Of a stretch of 25,317 bases of DNA, positions 14,947-23,354 are shown in pieces; the stretch's first letter is position 1; every line of letters begins with the position of its first letter. The notes beneath the pieces were generated by a model. It was not told where the DNA came from. It did no database searches and saw only the letters and a list, made by a program, of their open reading frames with translations. The translations under genes were made by a program, and so were the position numbers. The stretch covers positions 1-25,317 of the forward strand of contig CAYZOV010000023.1 of assembly GCA_964480525.1 (NCBI GenBank), given 5' to 3'. This DNA comes from JAAZZIT01 sp964480525. GTDB taxonomy: Bacteria; Bacillota; Clostridia; Oscillospirales; Ruminococcaceae.

Positions 14947-15939
14947 TTAAAATTGTCCTGTCAAAACTTCGTCCACCATTTTTTCAAGGTCGCTAAAGGT
15001 GTTCAGATATGCGCATTTTCCACGAAAAGCCGCCGCTTTCGGCATACCTTTTAAATACCACGCAACGTTCTTTCTCGCTTCACGCATACCCTTGTCCTCA
15101 CCGATATCATTGCAAATCATTTTTGCGTGGCGAAGTAAAATTTGCATTTTTTCTTCAACGGTTTTTGACGGCAAAACCTCGCCTGTGTAAAGAAAATGCC
15201 TTACTTCCTCAAAAATCCACGGCCGTCCGTAGCTTCCTCTGCCTATCATCACCAAATCGCACCCTGTCAAATCGTACATTTTCTTAGCGTCCTCGCCACT
15301 TTGAATGTCGCCGTTTCCGATTACAGGGCATTTTACGGCTGATTTAACCTGTTTTATAATTTCCCAGTCGGCTTTTCCCGTGTAATATTGCTGACGGGTT
15401 CTGCCGTGAACGGCAATAGCCGACACTCCTGTTTGTTCGAGCCTTTTTGCCATTTCAACAGCGTTTATGTTGTCGCTGTCCCAGCCTGCACGAATTTTAA
15501 CCGTCACAGGACAGCTTGCGTTTTCCACAACGGCTTTTGCAATTTTTTCAGCCTTTGAAATATCTTTCATAAGTGCCGAACCACCACCGTTGTTTACCAC
15601 CTTTGGCACAGGACAGCCCATATTTATGTCGATTATGTCGGGGCAAAATTCGCCCAGCATATATGCGCCTTTGCCCATAAACTCCTCGTCCTCACCGAAA
15701 AGCTGTAAAGCCATCGGTCGCTCGTCCTTTGTCACACGGCACAGTTCGGCAGTCTTTTTGTCGCCGTAGCAAAGCCCCTTGCAGGAAATCATTTCGCTCA
15801 CCACATAGCTTGCTCCGTACTCACGGCACAACGTTCTGTACGCCTTGTCCGCCACCGACGCCATAGGTGCAAGTGCAGAGGTTTTTTCAATTTTAACATT
15901 ACCGATATTTATATATTGTGGTGTGTAAATTTCTTTCAC
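14947..15939 (-). CDS. dusB: tRNA-dihydrouridine synthase, DusB-type
   Basis: About 330 residues, FMN-dependent TIM barrel plus C-terminal helical domain. Marks: LAPMASVADKAYR (FMN phosphate region), SEMISCKGL, INMGCPVPKVV with the catalytic Cys (about 109), VKIRAGWD, AVHGRTRQQYY and MIGRGSYGRPWIF. It reduces uridine to dihydrouridine in tRNA D loops. I choose the GTG at 15937-15939, seven bases after GGGG (15947-15950); a TTG one codon upstream is possible. First gene of the operon, with a promoter at 15975-16003. DusB-type is by length and motifs; the uridine position modified is not provable here. Confidence 0.93.
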   Translation of the reverse strand: MKEIYTPQYINIGNVKIEKTSALAPMASVADKAYRTLCREYGASYVVSEMISCKGLCYGDKKTAELCRVTKDERPMALQLFGEDEEFMGKGAYMLGEFCPDIIDINMGCPVPKVVNNGGGSALMKDISKAEKIAKAVVENASCPVTVKIRAGWDSDNINAVEMAKRLEQTGVSAIAVHGRTRQQYYTGKADWEIIKQVKSAVKCPVIGNGDIQSGEDAKKMYDLTGCDLVMIGRGSYGRPWIFEEVRHFLYTGEVLPSKTVEEKMQILLRHAKMICNDIGEDKGMREARKNVAWYLKGMPKAAAFRGKCAYLNTFSDLEKMVDEVLTGQF

Positions 15940-15974
15940 CAAAAATCCCCTTTCTAAAAGGCAAATACTATTTC

Positions 15975-16003
15975 ATTATCTAGTTTAACACAAAACTTTT
16001 CAA
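15975..16003 (-). promoter_or_regulatory. Promoter of the dusB operon
   Basis: On the minus strand TTGAAA (15998-16003), 17-bp spacer, GATAAT (15975-15980), about 35 bp before the start. It lies in the 158-bp gap to the divergent methyltransferase gene; no equally good plus-strand promoter was seen there. Confidence 0.65.
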
Positions 16004-16097
16004 TTTTCAACAACAAATTTCAAGAAAACACTATTCAAGAAAAGAAAAATATGTTAAAATAATACTAAATAATGATTTTTAAAAAAGGAGAAATTGT

Positions 16098-16808
16098 ATG
16101 TATTCTGATTTTACCTACGAAAGTCTGGGCGACGGCATAGAAATCTGTGTTTCAACCGAACACCGATTCGGCACAGACGCTTTTTTACTGGCTGATTTTG
16201 CAAACCCCAGAAAAAAAGACTACGTTTGCGATTTTTGTTCGGGAAGCGGTATAATCGCTGTTTTGATGAAAAGAAATAATTCTCCGCAGTATATTTACGC
16301 TGTGGAAATTCAAGAAAAAGCCGTGGAGCAAATGAAACTCACAAAGGAAAAATCTCACCTTGAAAATTTTGAAATTTTTCACGGCGAACTGCAAAATTTT
16401 AAAGCGGATAAGGAGCTTGACCTTATCACTTGCAACCCGCCTTATAAAATTAACAACACGGGGCTGAAAAATTCTTCTGACGCCGTGTCTATTGCAAGAC
16501 ATGAGGTTATGTGCAGTTTTGACGACGTGTGCAAATCGGCAAACAAAAATCTGAAATTCGGTGGCAGACTTTGTATTTGCAATCGTCCCGAAAGACTTTG
16601 TGATATTATGGTTTCAATGCGAAATAATAAGATTGAGCCAAAGCGTGTTAGATTTGTTTGCAAAAACCCAAACACCCCACCGTGGCTTGTTTTGGTCGAG
16701 GGCAAAAAGGGCGGAAATCCGTTTTTGCAGGTTGAAAATAACTTGTATATTCAAGACGAAAACGGCGAATATTCCCACGAAATGAAACGAATTTACAGAC
16801 TTATTTAA
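16098..16808 (+). CDS. tRNA1(Val) adenine-37 N6-methyltransferase-like (TrmN6/YabB)
   Basis: 236 residues, class I SAM-dependent methyltransferase. Family start FGTDAFLLADF, SAM-binding motif I in CDFCSGSGIIAV (44-55), acidic motif II AVEIQ (68-72), and NPPY (113-116), the catalytic motif of N6-adenine methyltransferases. The whole match is to the YfiC/TrmN6 group, called YabB in Bacillus. The E. coli member methylates A37 of tRNA1-Val; the substrate of Firmicute members is inferred. ATG with AAGGAG (16086-16091 region). polA starts 12 bases after the stop, so the two are probably cotranscribed. Confidence 0.88.
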   Translation: MYSDFTYESLGDGIEICVSTEHRFGTDAFLLADFANPRKKDYVCDFCSGSGIIAVLMKRNNSPQYIYAVEIQEKAVEQMKLTKEKSHLENFEIFHGELQNFKADKELDLITCNPPYKINNTGLKNSSDAVSIARHEVMCSFDDVCKSANKNLKFGGRLCICNRPERLCDIMVSMRNNKIEPKRVRFVCKNPNTPPWLVLVEGKKGGNPFLQVENNLYIQDENGEYSHEMKRIYRLI

Positions 16809-16820
16809 AGGAGATTTTAT

Positions 16821-19400
16821 ATGAAAATTTTAGCAATAGACGGCAACAGCATTATGAACCGTGCCTTTTACGGAATAAAAATGCTGTCAAACACAAAAGG
16901 CTTTTTCACAAATGCCCTAACAGGCTTTATGAACATTTACCTAAAGGAAATAGAGGCAGTCAATCCCGACTGTGTGGCTGTTGCGTTTGACCTCAAAGCA
17001 CCTACATTTCGCCACAAAAAGGTGGACACCTACAAGGCAAACCGAAAAGGTATGCCCGACGAACTTTTTATGCAAATGCCTAAAATCAAGGAAATCTTAA
17101 CGGCATTAGGCGTAAATATTTTCCAGGTGGAGGGTTTTGAAGCCGACGATATTTTGGGTACAATTTCCCGTGTTTTTTCCACAGGCGACAACCATTGCTA
17201 TATTTTAACAGGCGACCGTGACAGCTTACAGCTTGTAAACGAAAACGTCACCGTGCGACTTGCTACAAACAAGGAAACCGTAGTTTACACCCCCGAAAAA
17301 ATTAAAGAGGTTTACGGGCTTGAACCTAAACAGCTAATTGAGGTCAAGGCACTTATGGGCGACAGCTCCGACAATATTTCGGGTGTTTCGGGAATTGGCG
17401 AAAAAACAGCACTTTCCCTTATTTCAAAATTCGGCTCGGTAGACGGAATTTACGAAAATTTAGAGGAAAAGAACTTTACAAAATCGGTTTTTGCAAAGCT
17501 ATCGCAAGGAAAAGACGACGCATACCAGTCAAAATGGCTTGGCACAATCGTCAAGGACGTTCCGATTTTTGAAAATGTAGGCGATTACGAAAACAAACCA
17601 AAGGACAATCAAAAGCTAAGCGAAATTCTTACCGACCTTGAAATGTTCAAGCTTTTGAGCAAACTTTCGGACGGTGACGACAACGCCACAACCCCTGTTA
17701 TAGAAGAAAAAATCAATCTGCCTAAATTTAAGGTTTCAACCCTCACCGACGAGGTTTTAAACGGATTCAGCGAAAACGACGAGGTTTGTTTTATTTTGCA
17801 AAACGACAAAATTTCGATTTTTGCAAAAGATGAAATTTTCATTTCAAAGGAACTATCACAGCAAACAAGCCTATTCGGCAACGACGAAAACACCCTTGAA
17901 ACCGTGTTGAAATTTTTTGAAAACGACTGCAAAAAGATTTGTTTTGAGGGAAAAAACGCCTACAAGCTTGCTTTTTCAAACCAAAGACAGCTTAAAAATC
18001 TCACGTTCAACTGCGACCTTGCAGGGTATCTTTTGAACTCGCAAGCAAGCGAATACACGGTGGAAAATCTGTGTGCAACCTACAGGACGGTTTATCGCAA
18101 GGATATGGGCGAAAATGCCGATATTGCGTCACTTTATCCACTTTTCAAGCGACTTTCGGAAGAAATAAAAATAAAAGAAATGGACAAGCTCCTTTATGAA
18201 ATCGAACAGCCACTTTGCGAGGTTTTGGCGTCAATGGAAGTTTACGGAGTTAAAGCAGATGTTGAGGGCATTAAAACGTTCGGGGTAGGTCTTTCGGAGA
18301 AAATTTCGGAAATTGAAAAGGAAATCCACACCCTTGCAGGCAGAGAATTTAACATTTCAAGCCCAAAACAGCTTGGAGTTGTGCTTTTCGAGGACTTGGG
18401 GCTACCGTGCAAAAAGAAAACAAAAAGCGGCTATTCCACCAACGCAGAGGTTTTGGAAGAACTTTGCGACAAGCACCCTATTGTGCCGTTGGTTTTGGAG
18501 TACAGAACCCTTACTAAGCTTAATTCAACCTATGTTGACGGACTTTTAAAAGAGGTACATTCGGACGGTCGTGTGCATAGCGTTTTCAAACAGACCGAAA
18601 CCCGCACAGGCAGAATTTCGTCCACCGAACCTAATATGCAAAACATTCCCGTGAGAAAAGAACTGGGGCGAAATATGCGTAAATTTTTTGTTGCTGAAAA
18701 CGGCAAAACCCTCGTTGACGCAGATTACAGCCAAATTGAGCTTAGGGTTTTAGCGTCTGTGTGCGGTGACGAAAATATGCAAAAAGCCTTTTTGAGTGGA
18801 AATGACATTCACACTTCAACAGCGGCACAGGTTTTCGGTGTACCCGAGGACTTCGTAACAAGCGAAATGCGTAGCTCGGCAAAGGCTGTTAATTTCGGAA
18901 TAATTTACGGAATCGGTGCGTTTTCGCTATCAAAAGACATAAACGTGTCCGTGGGCGAAGCTAAAAAATACATTGCAAACTATTTGAAGAACTATCCTAA
19001 TGTAGAAAAATTTATGAACGAAACGGTGGATTTCGGTTTGAAAAACGGCTATGTAACCACGCTTTTCAATCGCCGAAGATACATTCCCGAACTTATGTCG
19101 TCAAACAAGGTTTTGCAAGCTTTCGGAAAACGTGCCGCAATGAACGCTCCAATTCAAGGCACAGCCGCAGACATAATTAAAATCGCAATGGTGAGCGTTT
19201 ACAAGCGACTTAAAAGGGAAAATCTTGACGCAAGGCTTATTTTACAGGTGCACGACGAGTTGATAATTGAGTGTGACGAGAGCATATCACAGCGTGTTGC
19301 CGATATTTTAAAGGAAGAAATGGAAAGTGGTATCAATTTAAGCGTTCCTATGACGGCAGACGTTCATACGGGTAAAAGCTGGTATATCGCAAAGGGATAA
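16821..19400 (+). CDS. polA: DNA polymerase I
   Basis: 859 residues. A 5'-nuclease domain fills about 1-290 (AIDGNSIMNRAFYG, FEADDILGTI, MGDSSDNISGVSGIGEKTA). A shortened 3'-5' exonuclease-like domain (about 300-460) lacks the DxE of Exo I, so proofreading is probably absent, as in Bacillus and Thermus enzymes. The polymerase domain has RTGRISSTEPNMQNIP, motif A DADYSQIELRV (near 633), motif B RSSAKAVNFGIIYG (near 683) and motif C VHDE (near 810). It works in Okazaki fragment maturation and repair. ATG after AAGGAG, 12 bases past the methyltransferase gene. No clear terminator follows. Confidence 0.97.
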   Translation: MKILAIDGNSIMNRAFYGIKMLSNTKGFFTNALTGFMNIYLKEIEAVNPDCVAVAFDLKAPTFRHKKVDTYKANRKGMPDELFMQMPKIKEILTALGVNIFQVEGFEADDILGTISRVFSTGDNHCYILTGDRDSLQLVNENVTVRLATNKETVVYTPEKIKEVYGLEPKQLIEVKALMGDSSDNISGVSGIGEKTALSLISKFGSVDGIYENLEEKNFTKSVFAKLSQGKDDAYQSKWLGTIVKDVPIFENVGDYENKPKDNQKLSEILTDLEMFKLLSKLSDGDDNATTPVIEEKINLPKFKVSTLTDEVLNGFSENDEVCFILQNDKISIFAKDEIFISKELSQQTSLFGNDENTLETVLKFFENDCKKICFEGKNAYKLAFSNQRQLKNLTFNCDLAGYLLNSQASEYTVENLCATYRTVYRKDMGENADIASLYPLFKRLSEEIKIKEMDKLLYEIEQPLCEVLASMEVYGVKADVEGIKTFGVGLSEKISEIEKEIHTLAGREFNISSPKQLGVVLFEDLGLPCKKKTKSGYSTNAEVLEELCDKHPIVPLVLEYRTLTKLNSTYVDGLLKEVHSDGRVHSVFKQTETRTGRISSTEPNMQNIPVRKELGRNMRKFFVAENGKTLVDADYSQIELRVLASVCGDENMQKAFLSGNDIHTSTAAQVFGVPEDFVTSEMRSSAKAVNFGIIYGIGAFSLSKDINVSVGEAKKYIANYLKNYPNVEKFMNETVDFGLKNGYVTTLFNRRRYIPELMSSNKVLQAFGKRAAMNAPIQGTAADIIKIAMVSVYKRLKRENLDARLILQVHDELIIECDESISQRVADILKEEMESGINLSVPMTADVHTGKSWYIAKG

Positions 19401-19519
19401 CCTTATATTCAAAACGTTTGTTCACTTAACTGTCCAAAAAAAGTTACCACAAATGAGAAAATGTGTGTTATAGCAATCGTACTCTTTGGAGAATTATCTA
19501 TAGAAAGATTGGAGAAAAA

Positions 19520-19834
19520 ATGGCTTCAAGTAAAGAATATTTGAATTTTGTATTGGAACAATTATCACAACTTAGCGAAATAACGTACAGACCAATGATG
19601 GGTGAGTACATTATTTATTACCGTGGAAAAAACGTCGGGGGCATATGCGACAACAGGTTGCTTGTAAAGCCGGTAAAATCCGCAGTTTCGCTTATGATTA
19701 ACCCCGTTTACGAAGCGCCTTATCAGGGTGCGAAAGATATGTTACTCGTTGAAAATGTTGACGATAAGGATTTTTTGGCAAAACTGTTTAACGCTATGTA
19801 TGACGAACTTCCTGCGCCTAAGAAAAGAAAATAA
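19520..19834 (+). CDS. TfoX N-terminal-domain protein
   Basis: 104 residues, one TfoX-N domain throughout: ITYRPMMGEYIIYYRGK, ICDNRLLVKP, then PVYEAPYQGAKDMLLVENVDD. TfoX/Sxy regulates competence in Proteobacteria, but stand-alone N-domains in Firmicutes have no settled role, so no competence function is implied. I choose the ATG at 19520, with GGAG (19511-19514) six bases upstream, over a start 19 codons earlier that adds residues unlike the family and has no ribosome binding site. The C-terminus is very basic (PKKRK). Confidence 0.85.
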   Translation: MASSKEYLNFVLEQLSQLSEITYRPMMGEYIIYYRGKNVGGICDNRLLVKPVKSAVSLMINPVYEAPYQGAKDMLLVENVDDKDFLAKLFNAMYDELPAPKKRK

Positions 19835-19851
19835 GAACGGAGTTGAGATGT

Positions 19852-20169
19852 TTGGTTGATGTGGGTTGTTTTTCGGAAATGAATATCTATGCCGACTGCG
19901 GAAGCGTGAAAGATTTTTTAATTGAAAAAGCGGATTACGACAAAACCAAAGTTTTAGAATATCTTAAATCTTTTAAATACAAGGCAATTTGCCCGAAAAT
20001 AGTTATTGATTGTGTTACAGGTGAAACCATTTCAAACGAGTTTAAGGTTTTTGACGACGGAGAATTCAGGTGGTGTGATTTTTTAACCTATCATATTGAA
20101 AAATACAATATAAAACTTCCGCAAAAGCTGGTTGATAAGGCGGAGGAATATGTTCAAATTGTATACTAG
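19852..20169 (+). CDS. Small protein of unknown function
   Basis: About 106 residues, not recognised. It is soluble, mixed alpha/beta by eye, with Lys/Asp/Tyr-rich sequence and three Cys in the part I trust (near SVKDFLIEKADYDK and KAICPKIVIDCVTGE). No signal peptide or membrane segment. The start is uncertain: TTG at 19852 is nine bases after GGAG (19839-19842), an earlier TTG at 19843 touches the GGAG, and the first in-frame ATG is at 19879 without a good ribosome binding site. An ATG at 19848 in another frame stops after three codons. It follows the TfoX-N gene by 17 bases, so the two may be cotranscribed. Confidence 0.55.
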   Translation: MVDVGCFSEMNIYADCGSVKDFLIEKADYDKTKVLEYLKSFKYKAICPKIVIDCVTGETISNEFKVFDDGEFRWCDFLTYHIEKYNIKLPQKLVDKAEEYVQIVY

Positions 20170-20900
20170 CGTCAAAATGAAAGAAATCGGTATTGTGAGA
20201 ACGATTGCTGATGTAACTTAGGTAAGAGGTCAGAGCGGAAGCAAGTTTGTAAAGTAGGTAACTACTTTTGATAGTTTGACAACTTAAAAATTATGTTATT
20301 TCAACAAATTCTTAATATCTAAAAAGCTCTAGCCTAAGCCGTTTCCTATCTTCCCCACCTGTCAAAGTACACGCTCTAAACCGCAAACTGTTTTGGCAAC
20401 AAGATGATTGGTAAAGGCACGCTCGCAGTCGTTGCTTGGTAAAATCGGGGGTAATGGGAAAAGGTGCTAAGGAAAAGGGGGTCAAAGGGGGAATATGCGA
20501 AACTGCGTTTCGCATGCGAGTTTTTCGTTTTGCAAGCAAAACTGCAAAACTCTGGTTTGTGCGTACAGACTGGTTTGCAATTGCTGAAATCTTGTCTAAT
20601 GCCCCGATTTTGGGGGATTTTGGTTTTTCTTGCGACATCTTTAGGTGGAGCAAGAAAAACATTCCCGCTTTCCTAGTTGTTTTTCCCCCCTTAAAAGGAT
20701 AGTTGGGTAGGTCACAAACCAATCTAGAAACGAAGTTCCTACGGACAGACTTTGACTACTTTACAAAAGTAACTGGGGGTATTGCAATCTTTTAGCCTAA
20801 ACAAACGGTTTAAGGGGGCAACGCCACCTACTGGCGAACTTTGGTTACTGGCATAAGTTTTGCCACGCCTTTAAACCCTTGCACGTTTTCCCCCTTGACT
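20170..20900. other. Gene-poor stretch with decayed repeat modules
   Basis: No ORF here shows protein-like composition. Seen: a possible gene remnant at 20177-20245 (see findings), a decayed junction module at 20495-20552, a hairpin TCTTGC..CATC-TTTA-GGTG..GCAAGA near 20628-20656, and TGGCA/TGCCA near 20850-20866. Homopurine and G runs (GGGGG) recur. The 411-base minus-strand ORF across 20312-20722 runs through these hairpins and is rejected. Confidence 0.5.
20495..20552 (-). repeat. Structured repeat, decayed junction module
   Basis: Reverse-orientation copy: hairpin ATGCGAAAC-TGC-GTTTCGCAT (20495-20515), then outer arms GAGTTTT (20518-20524) and AAAACTC (20546-20552) around one inner hairpin GTTTTGC-AA-GCAAAAC (20527-20542). 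The second inner hairpin found in other copies is missing. Confidence 0.6.
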
Positions 20901-21360
20901 TTGTACGTCGCAAAATAGTCCACCGGACTATTTTACGAGGGGTGTTTGCAAAACCTTGTCGGTAGGGGTGCTTTTTACTTGAAAAGTCCCCCATCGCAAA
21001 AACATAATGGCTTCACAAAGGGAGTTTTGTGGTTTTGCGAAGCAAAATTGCCGTCGGTGTTGACGGCAAAACAAAATCTCCGAAACAAAAAGCTTTAGCG
21101 TTTTCGTTTACTACCCCCGAAAAACGCTTAATGGTATAGGTGCGTTTCGCCGTCTGCTGACGGCACAATCTTAAAAGTTTTAACAAACTGGGTACTTTTG
21201 CGGTTTGCGTAGCAAATATCGGTCGTAGACCGATAAGCAAAATACCCATGCAAACTTTAGTTTGCATAACGAAACCGAAGTTTCGCATATGCCCCCTAGA
21301 CCCCTGCAAGCTTTTTGAAAAAAGCTTGACCGAAACTTTTATGTTCTGACGATTTTATAA
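20901..21360 (+). repeat. Structured repeat, copy I (longest)
   Basis: Modules in order: AAAATAGTCC-ACC-GGACTATTTT (20912-20934); GGGGTGCTTTT region (20965-20992, imperfect); half of a TGGC hairpin (near 20996-21012); junction with outer GGAGTTTTGT (21021-21030) and ACAAAATCTCC (21071-21081), enclosing TTTTGC-GAA-GCAAAA (21033-21047) and TTGCCGTC-GGTGTT-GACGGCAA (21048-21069); TTTA hairpin (21083-21109); a second junction (21190-21247) with ATCGGTC-GTA-GACCGAT (21218-21234); ATGCAAAC-TTTA-GTTTGCAT (21248-21267); and the TGAA hairpin (21307-21328). No ORF is supported. Confidence 0.8.
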
Positions 21361-21405
21361 AGTTTGTGAGAACAGTTTGCCTTGCTTTTTAATGCTGTCA
21401 AACCT

Positions 21406-21780
21406 TGTACGTCGCAAAATAGTCCACCGGACTATTTGGCGAGGGAAGTTCGTTAAACCTTGTCGGTAGGGGTGCTTTTTACTTGAAAAGCACCCCACGT
21501 CAAAACTAGATGGCTCTAGTTTTGACTTCCCCGAAAAACGCTTAATGGTATTGGGGTATTTCGCTGCTTGCGAGCAACGATGAGGGGCGTTGCCCCCTCA
21601 ACCCCCACCACCTTTTGAAAAAGGTGGACGAAAACTTTTATTCTCTGGCGGACTTTGGAAGATAGTGGGGTTTAACTGCAAAGTTACAGCTACAAAAAAC
21701 AGACCATAGTTCATATCAAACCGTGGCAGAGCGTTTGGAAGAAAGTTCAACACACTTCAAAGTGCGCTTTATTCGTGAAA
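21406..21780 (+). repeat. Structured repeat, copy II (internally deleted)
   Basis: Starts as copy I, about 505 bp downstream. Modules: AAATAGTCC-ACC-GGACTATTT; perfect 11-bp GGGGTGCTTTT/AAAAGCACCCC (21469-21496); 12-bp GTCAAAACTAGA-TGGC-TCTAGTTTTGAC (21499-21526); GAGGGGC-GTT-GCCCCCTC (21582-21599); CCACCTTT-TGAA-AAAGGTGG (21608-21627). It lacks the junction and TTTA hairpin. A tail (about 21665-21780) is similar to the reverse complement of about 24885-25000, so the repeat extends beyond the hairpins. Confidence 0.75.
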
Positions 21781-21891
21781 ATTTTCATCATGCCTATGTT
21801 TGGTTTTTAATAATTATTTCCTTTTCGATTCGCCCACGCATATCCACAAATGAAATTTAGGTGAAATTATTGTTTGTTTACCGAAAAACCC

Positions 21892-21919
21892 TTGACTTTA
21901 TGAAATTTTGGTGTAAAAT
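21892..21919 (+). promoter_or_regulatory. Promoter of rimO
   Basis: TTGACT (21892-21897), 16-bp spacer, TAAAAT (21914-21919), about 30 bp before the rimO start. It lies just past the repeat block. Confidence 0.7.
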
Positions 21920-21955
21920 AAATATGGATAAATATATGCTGAAAGGGTATTGTGT

Positions 21956-23284
21956 ATGGCTACAAAAGTGGGCTTTGTTTCGCTCGGCTGTCCGAAAAAT
22001 CAGGTTGACGCCGAGTGCATGATGTACAATTTAAGACAAGAGGGTTACGAAATTATTCAGGACGCCGCTTTGGGCGACGTGGTTGTTATAAACACCTGCG
22101 GTTTTATCGAAAGCGCTAAACAAGAGGCAATCGACACGATTTTGGAATTTGGTCTTTTGAAAAACGAGGGCAGAATTAAAGCAATCGTTGTCACAGGCTG
22201 TCTTGCTGAACGTTACAGAGATGAAATTGTAAAGGAAATTCCCGAAATCGACGCAGTTGTGGGAATCGGAAGCAACAAAAATCTGGGCGAAATTATTCGT
22301 CAAATTTTGTGCGACAAAAAGCAGATTTGCTCCTACGGAGAAAAAAACGACCTTGACATAAACGGAAAAAGGATTATTTCCACCGAACCGTATTACGCAT
22401 ACATAAAAATCGCCGAGGGTTGCAATAATAATTGTACATATTGTGCAATTCCGTCAATCCGTGGAAAATATCGTTCAAGAAAAATGGAAAGTATAATCGA
22501 CGAGGCAAAATGGCTTGCGTCGGTGGGTGTTGAGGAACTTGTTGTTGTTGCACAGGATACCACACGTTACGGTGAGGATTTGTACGGAAAGCCGTGTTTA
22601 GCTAAACTTCTGAAAGAACTTTGCAAAATCGACGGCTTTAAATGGATTCGCACGCTTTATGCGTATCCAGAGCGAATTGACGACGAGCTTATCGAAGTGC
22701 TTAAAACCGAAGAAAAGCTTGTTAAGTATATCGATTTGCCGATTCAACATTGCAACAGCGACGTTTTGCGCCGTATGAACCGCCGTGGCAACAAAGAAAT
22801 GCTTGTAAACCTTGTTGCAAAACTAAGACGTGAAATTCCGCAAATAACCTTGCGAACAACTTTGATTACAGGTTTTCCGGGTGAAACCGAGGAACAGTTT
22901 GAGGAACTTTGCGATTTTGTTAAAGAAATCAGATTTGACCGTTTGGGTTGTTTTGCATATTCGGCTGAGGAGGGAACCCCTGCGGCTGAGTTTGATAACC
23001 AGATTGACGAGGAAATAAAAGAACGCCGTGCGGAAATCATTATGGACGAACAGTCCAGAATTTTCGACGAACTTAATCAGGAAAAAGTCGGCAAAACCGT
23101 TGAGGTTGTGACAGAAGGTTACGACAGACTGGCGGAATGTTGGTTCGGTCGAAGCGCCGACGACGCACCCGAAATTGACGGCAAAATCTTCTTTACAAGC
23201 GACCGCAAGCTGATGATTGGCGAATTTGTCAAAGTTCACCTTGAAGATTTGCTGGACTTTGATTTGATAGGAACAAGAGTGTAA
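21956..23284 (+). CDS. rimO: Ribosomal protein S12 methylthiotransferase RimO
   Basis: 442 residues from the ATG at 21956 (AAAGGG eight bases upstream; a TTG two codons earlier is less likely). The enzyme adds a methylthio group to a conserved Asp of ribosomal protein S12. N-terminal domain with three cluster Cys (12, 48, 82; SLGCPKNQVDAE, NTCGFIESAK), radical-SAM motif CNNNCTYC (156, 160, 163), and a C-terminal TRAM domain (about 375-442). SLGCPKN and the short radical-SAM spacing separate RimO from MiaB. It has its own promoter; pgsA follows after about 70 bases. Confidence 0.96.
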   Translation: MATKVGFVSLGCPKNQVDAECMMYNLRQEGYEIIQDAALGDVVVINTCGFIESAKQEAIDTILEFGLLKNEGRIKAIVVTGCLAERYRDEIVKEIPEIDAVVGIGSNKNLGEIIRQILCDKKQICSYGEKNDLDINGKRIISTEPYYAYIKIAEGCNNNCTYCAIPSIRGKYRSRKMESIIDEAKWLASVGVEELVVVAQDTTRYGEDLYGKPCLAKLLKELCKIDGFKWIRTLYAYPERIDDELIEVLKTEEKLVKYIDLPIQHCNSDVLRRMNRRGNKEMLVNLVAKLRREIPQITLRTTLITGFPGETEEQFEELCDFVKEIRFDRLGCFAYSAEEGTPAAEFDNQIDEEIKERRAEIIMDEQSRIFDELNQEKVGKTVEVVTEGYDRLAECWFGRSADDAPEIDGKIFFTSDRKLMIGEFVKVHLEDLLDFDLIGTRV

Positions 23285-23354
23285 ATAAAGGATTTACGGC
23301 TTTGCTTTAATTAAAACCGACAAAAAGAAAAATTACCAGAAAGGTATGAAAATA

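Noticed and set aside
20312..20722. 136-residue minus-strand ORF
   Set aside because: It runs through hairpin repeats and homopolymer runs, has no ribosome binding site and reads as Ser/Pro/Arg-rich nonsense.
20901..21497. CRISPR array
   Set aside because: Only two long direct repeats about 505 bp apart with related, not unique, sequence between; no short regular repeat-spacer pattern and no cas genes.
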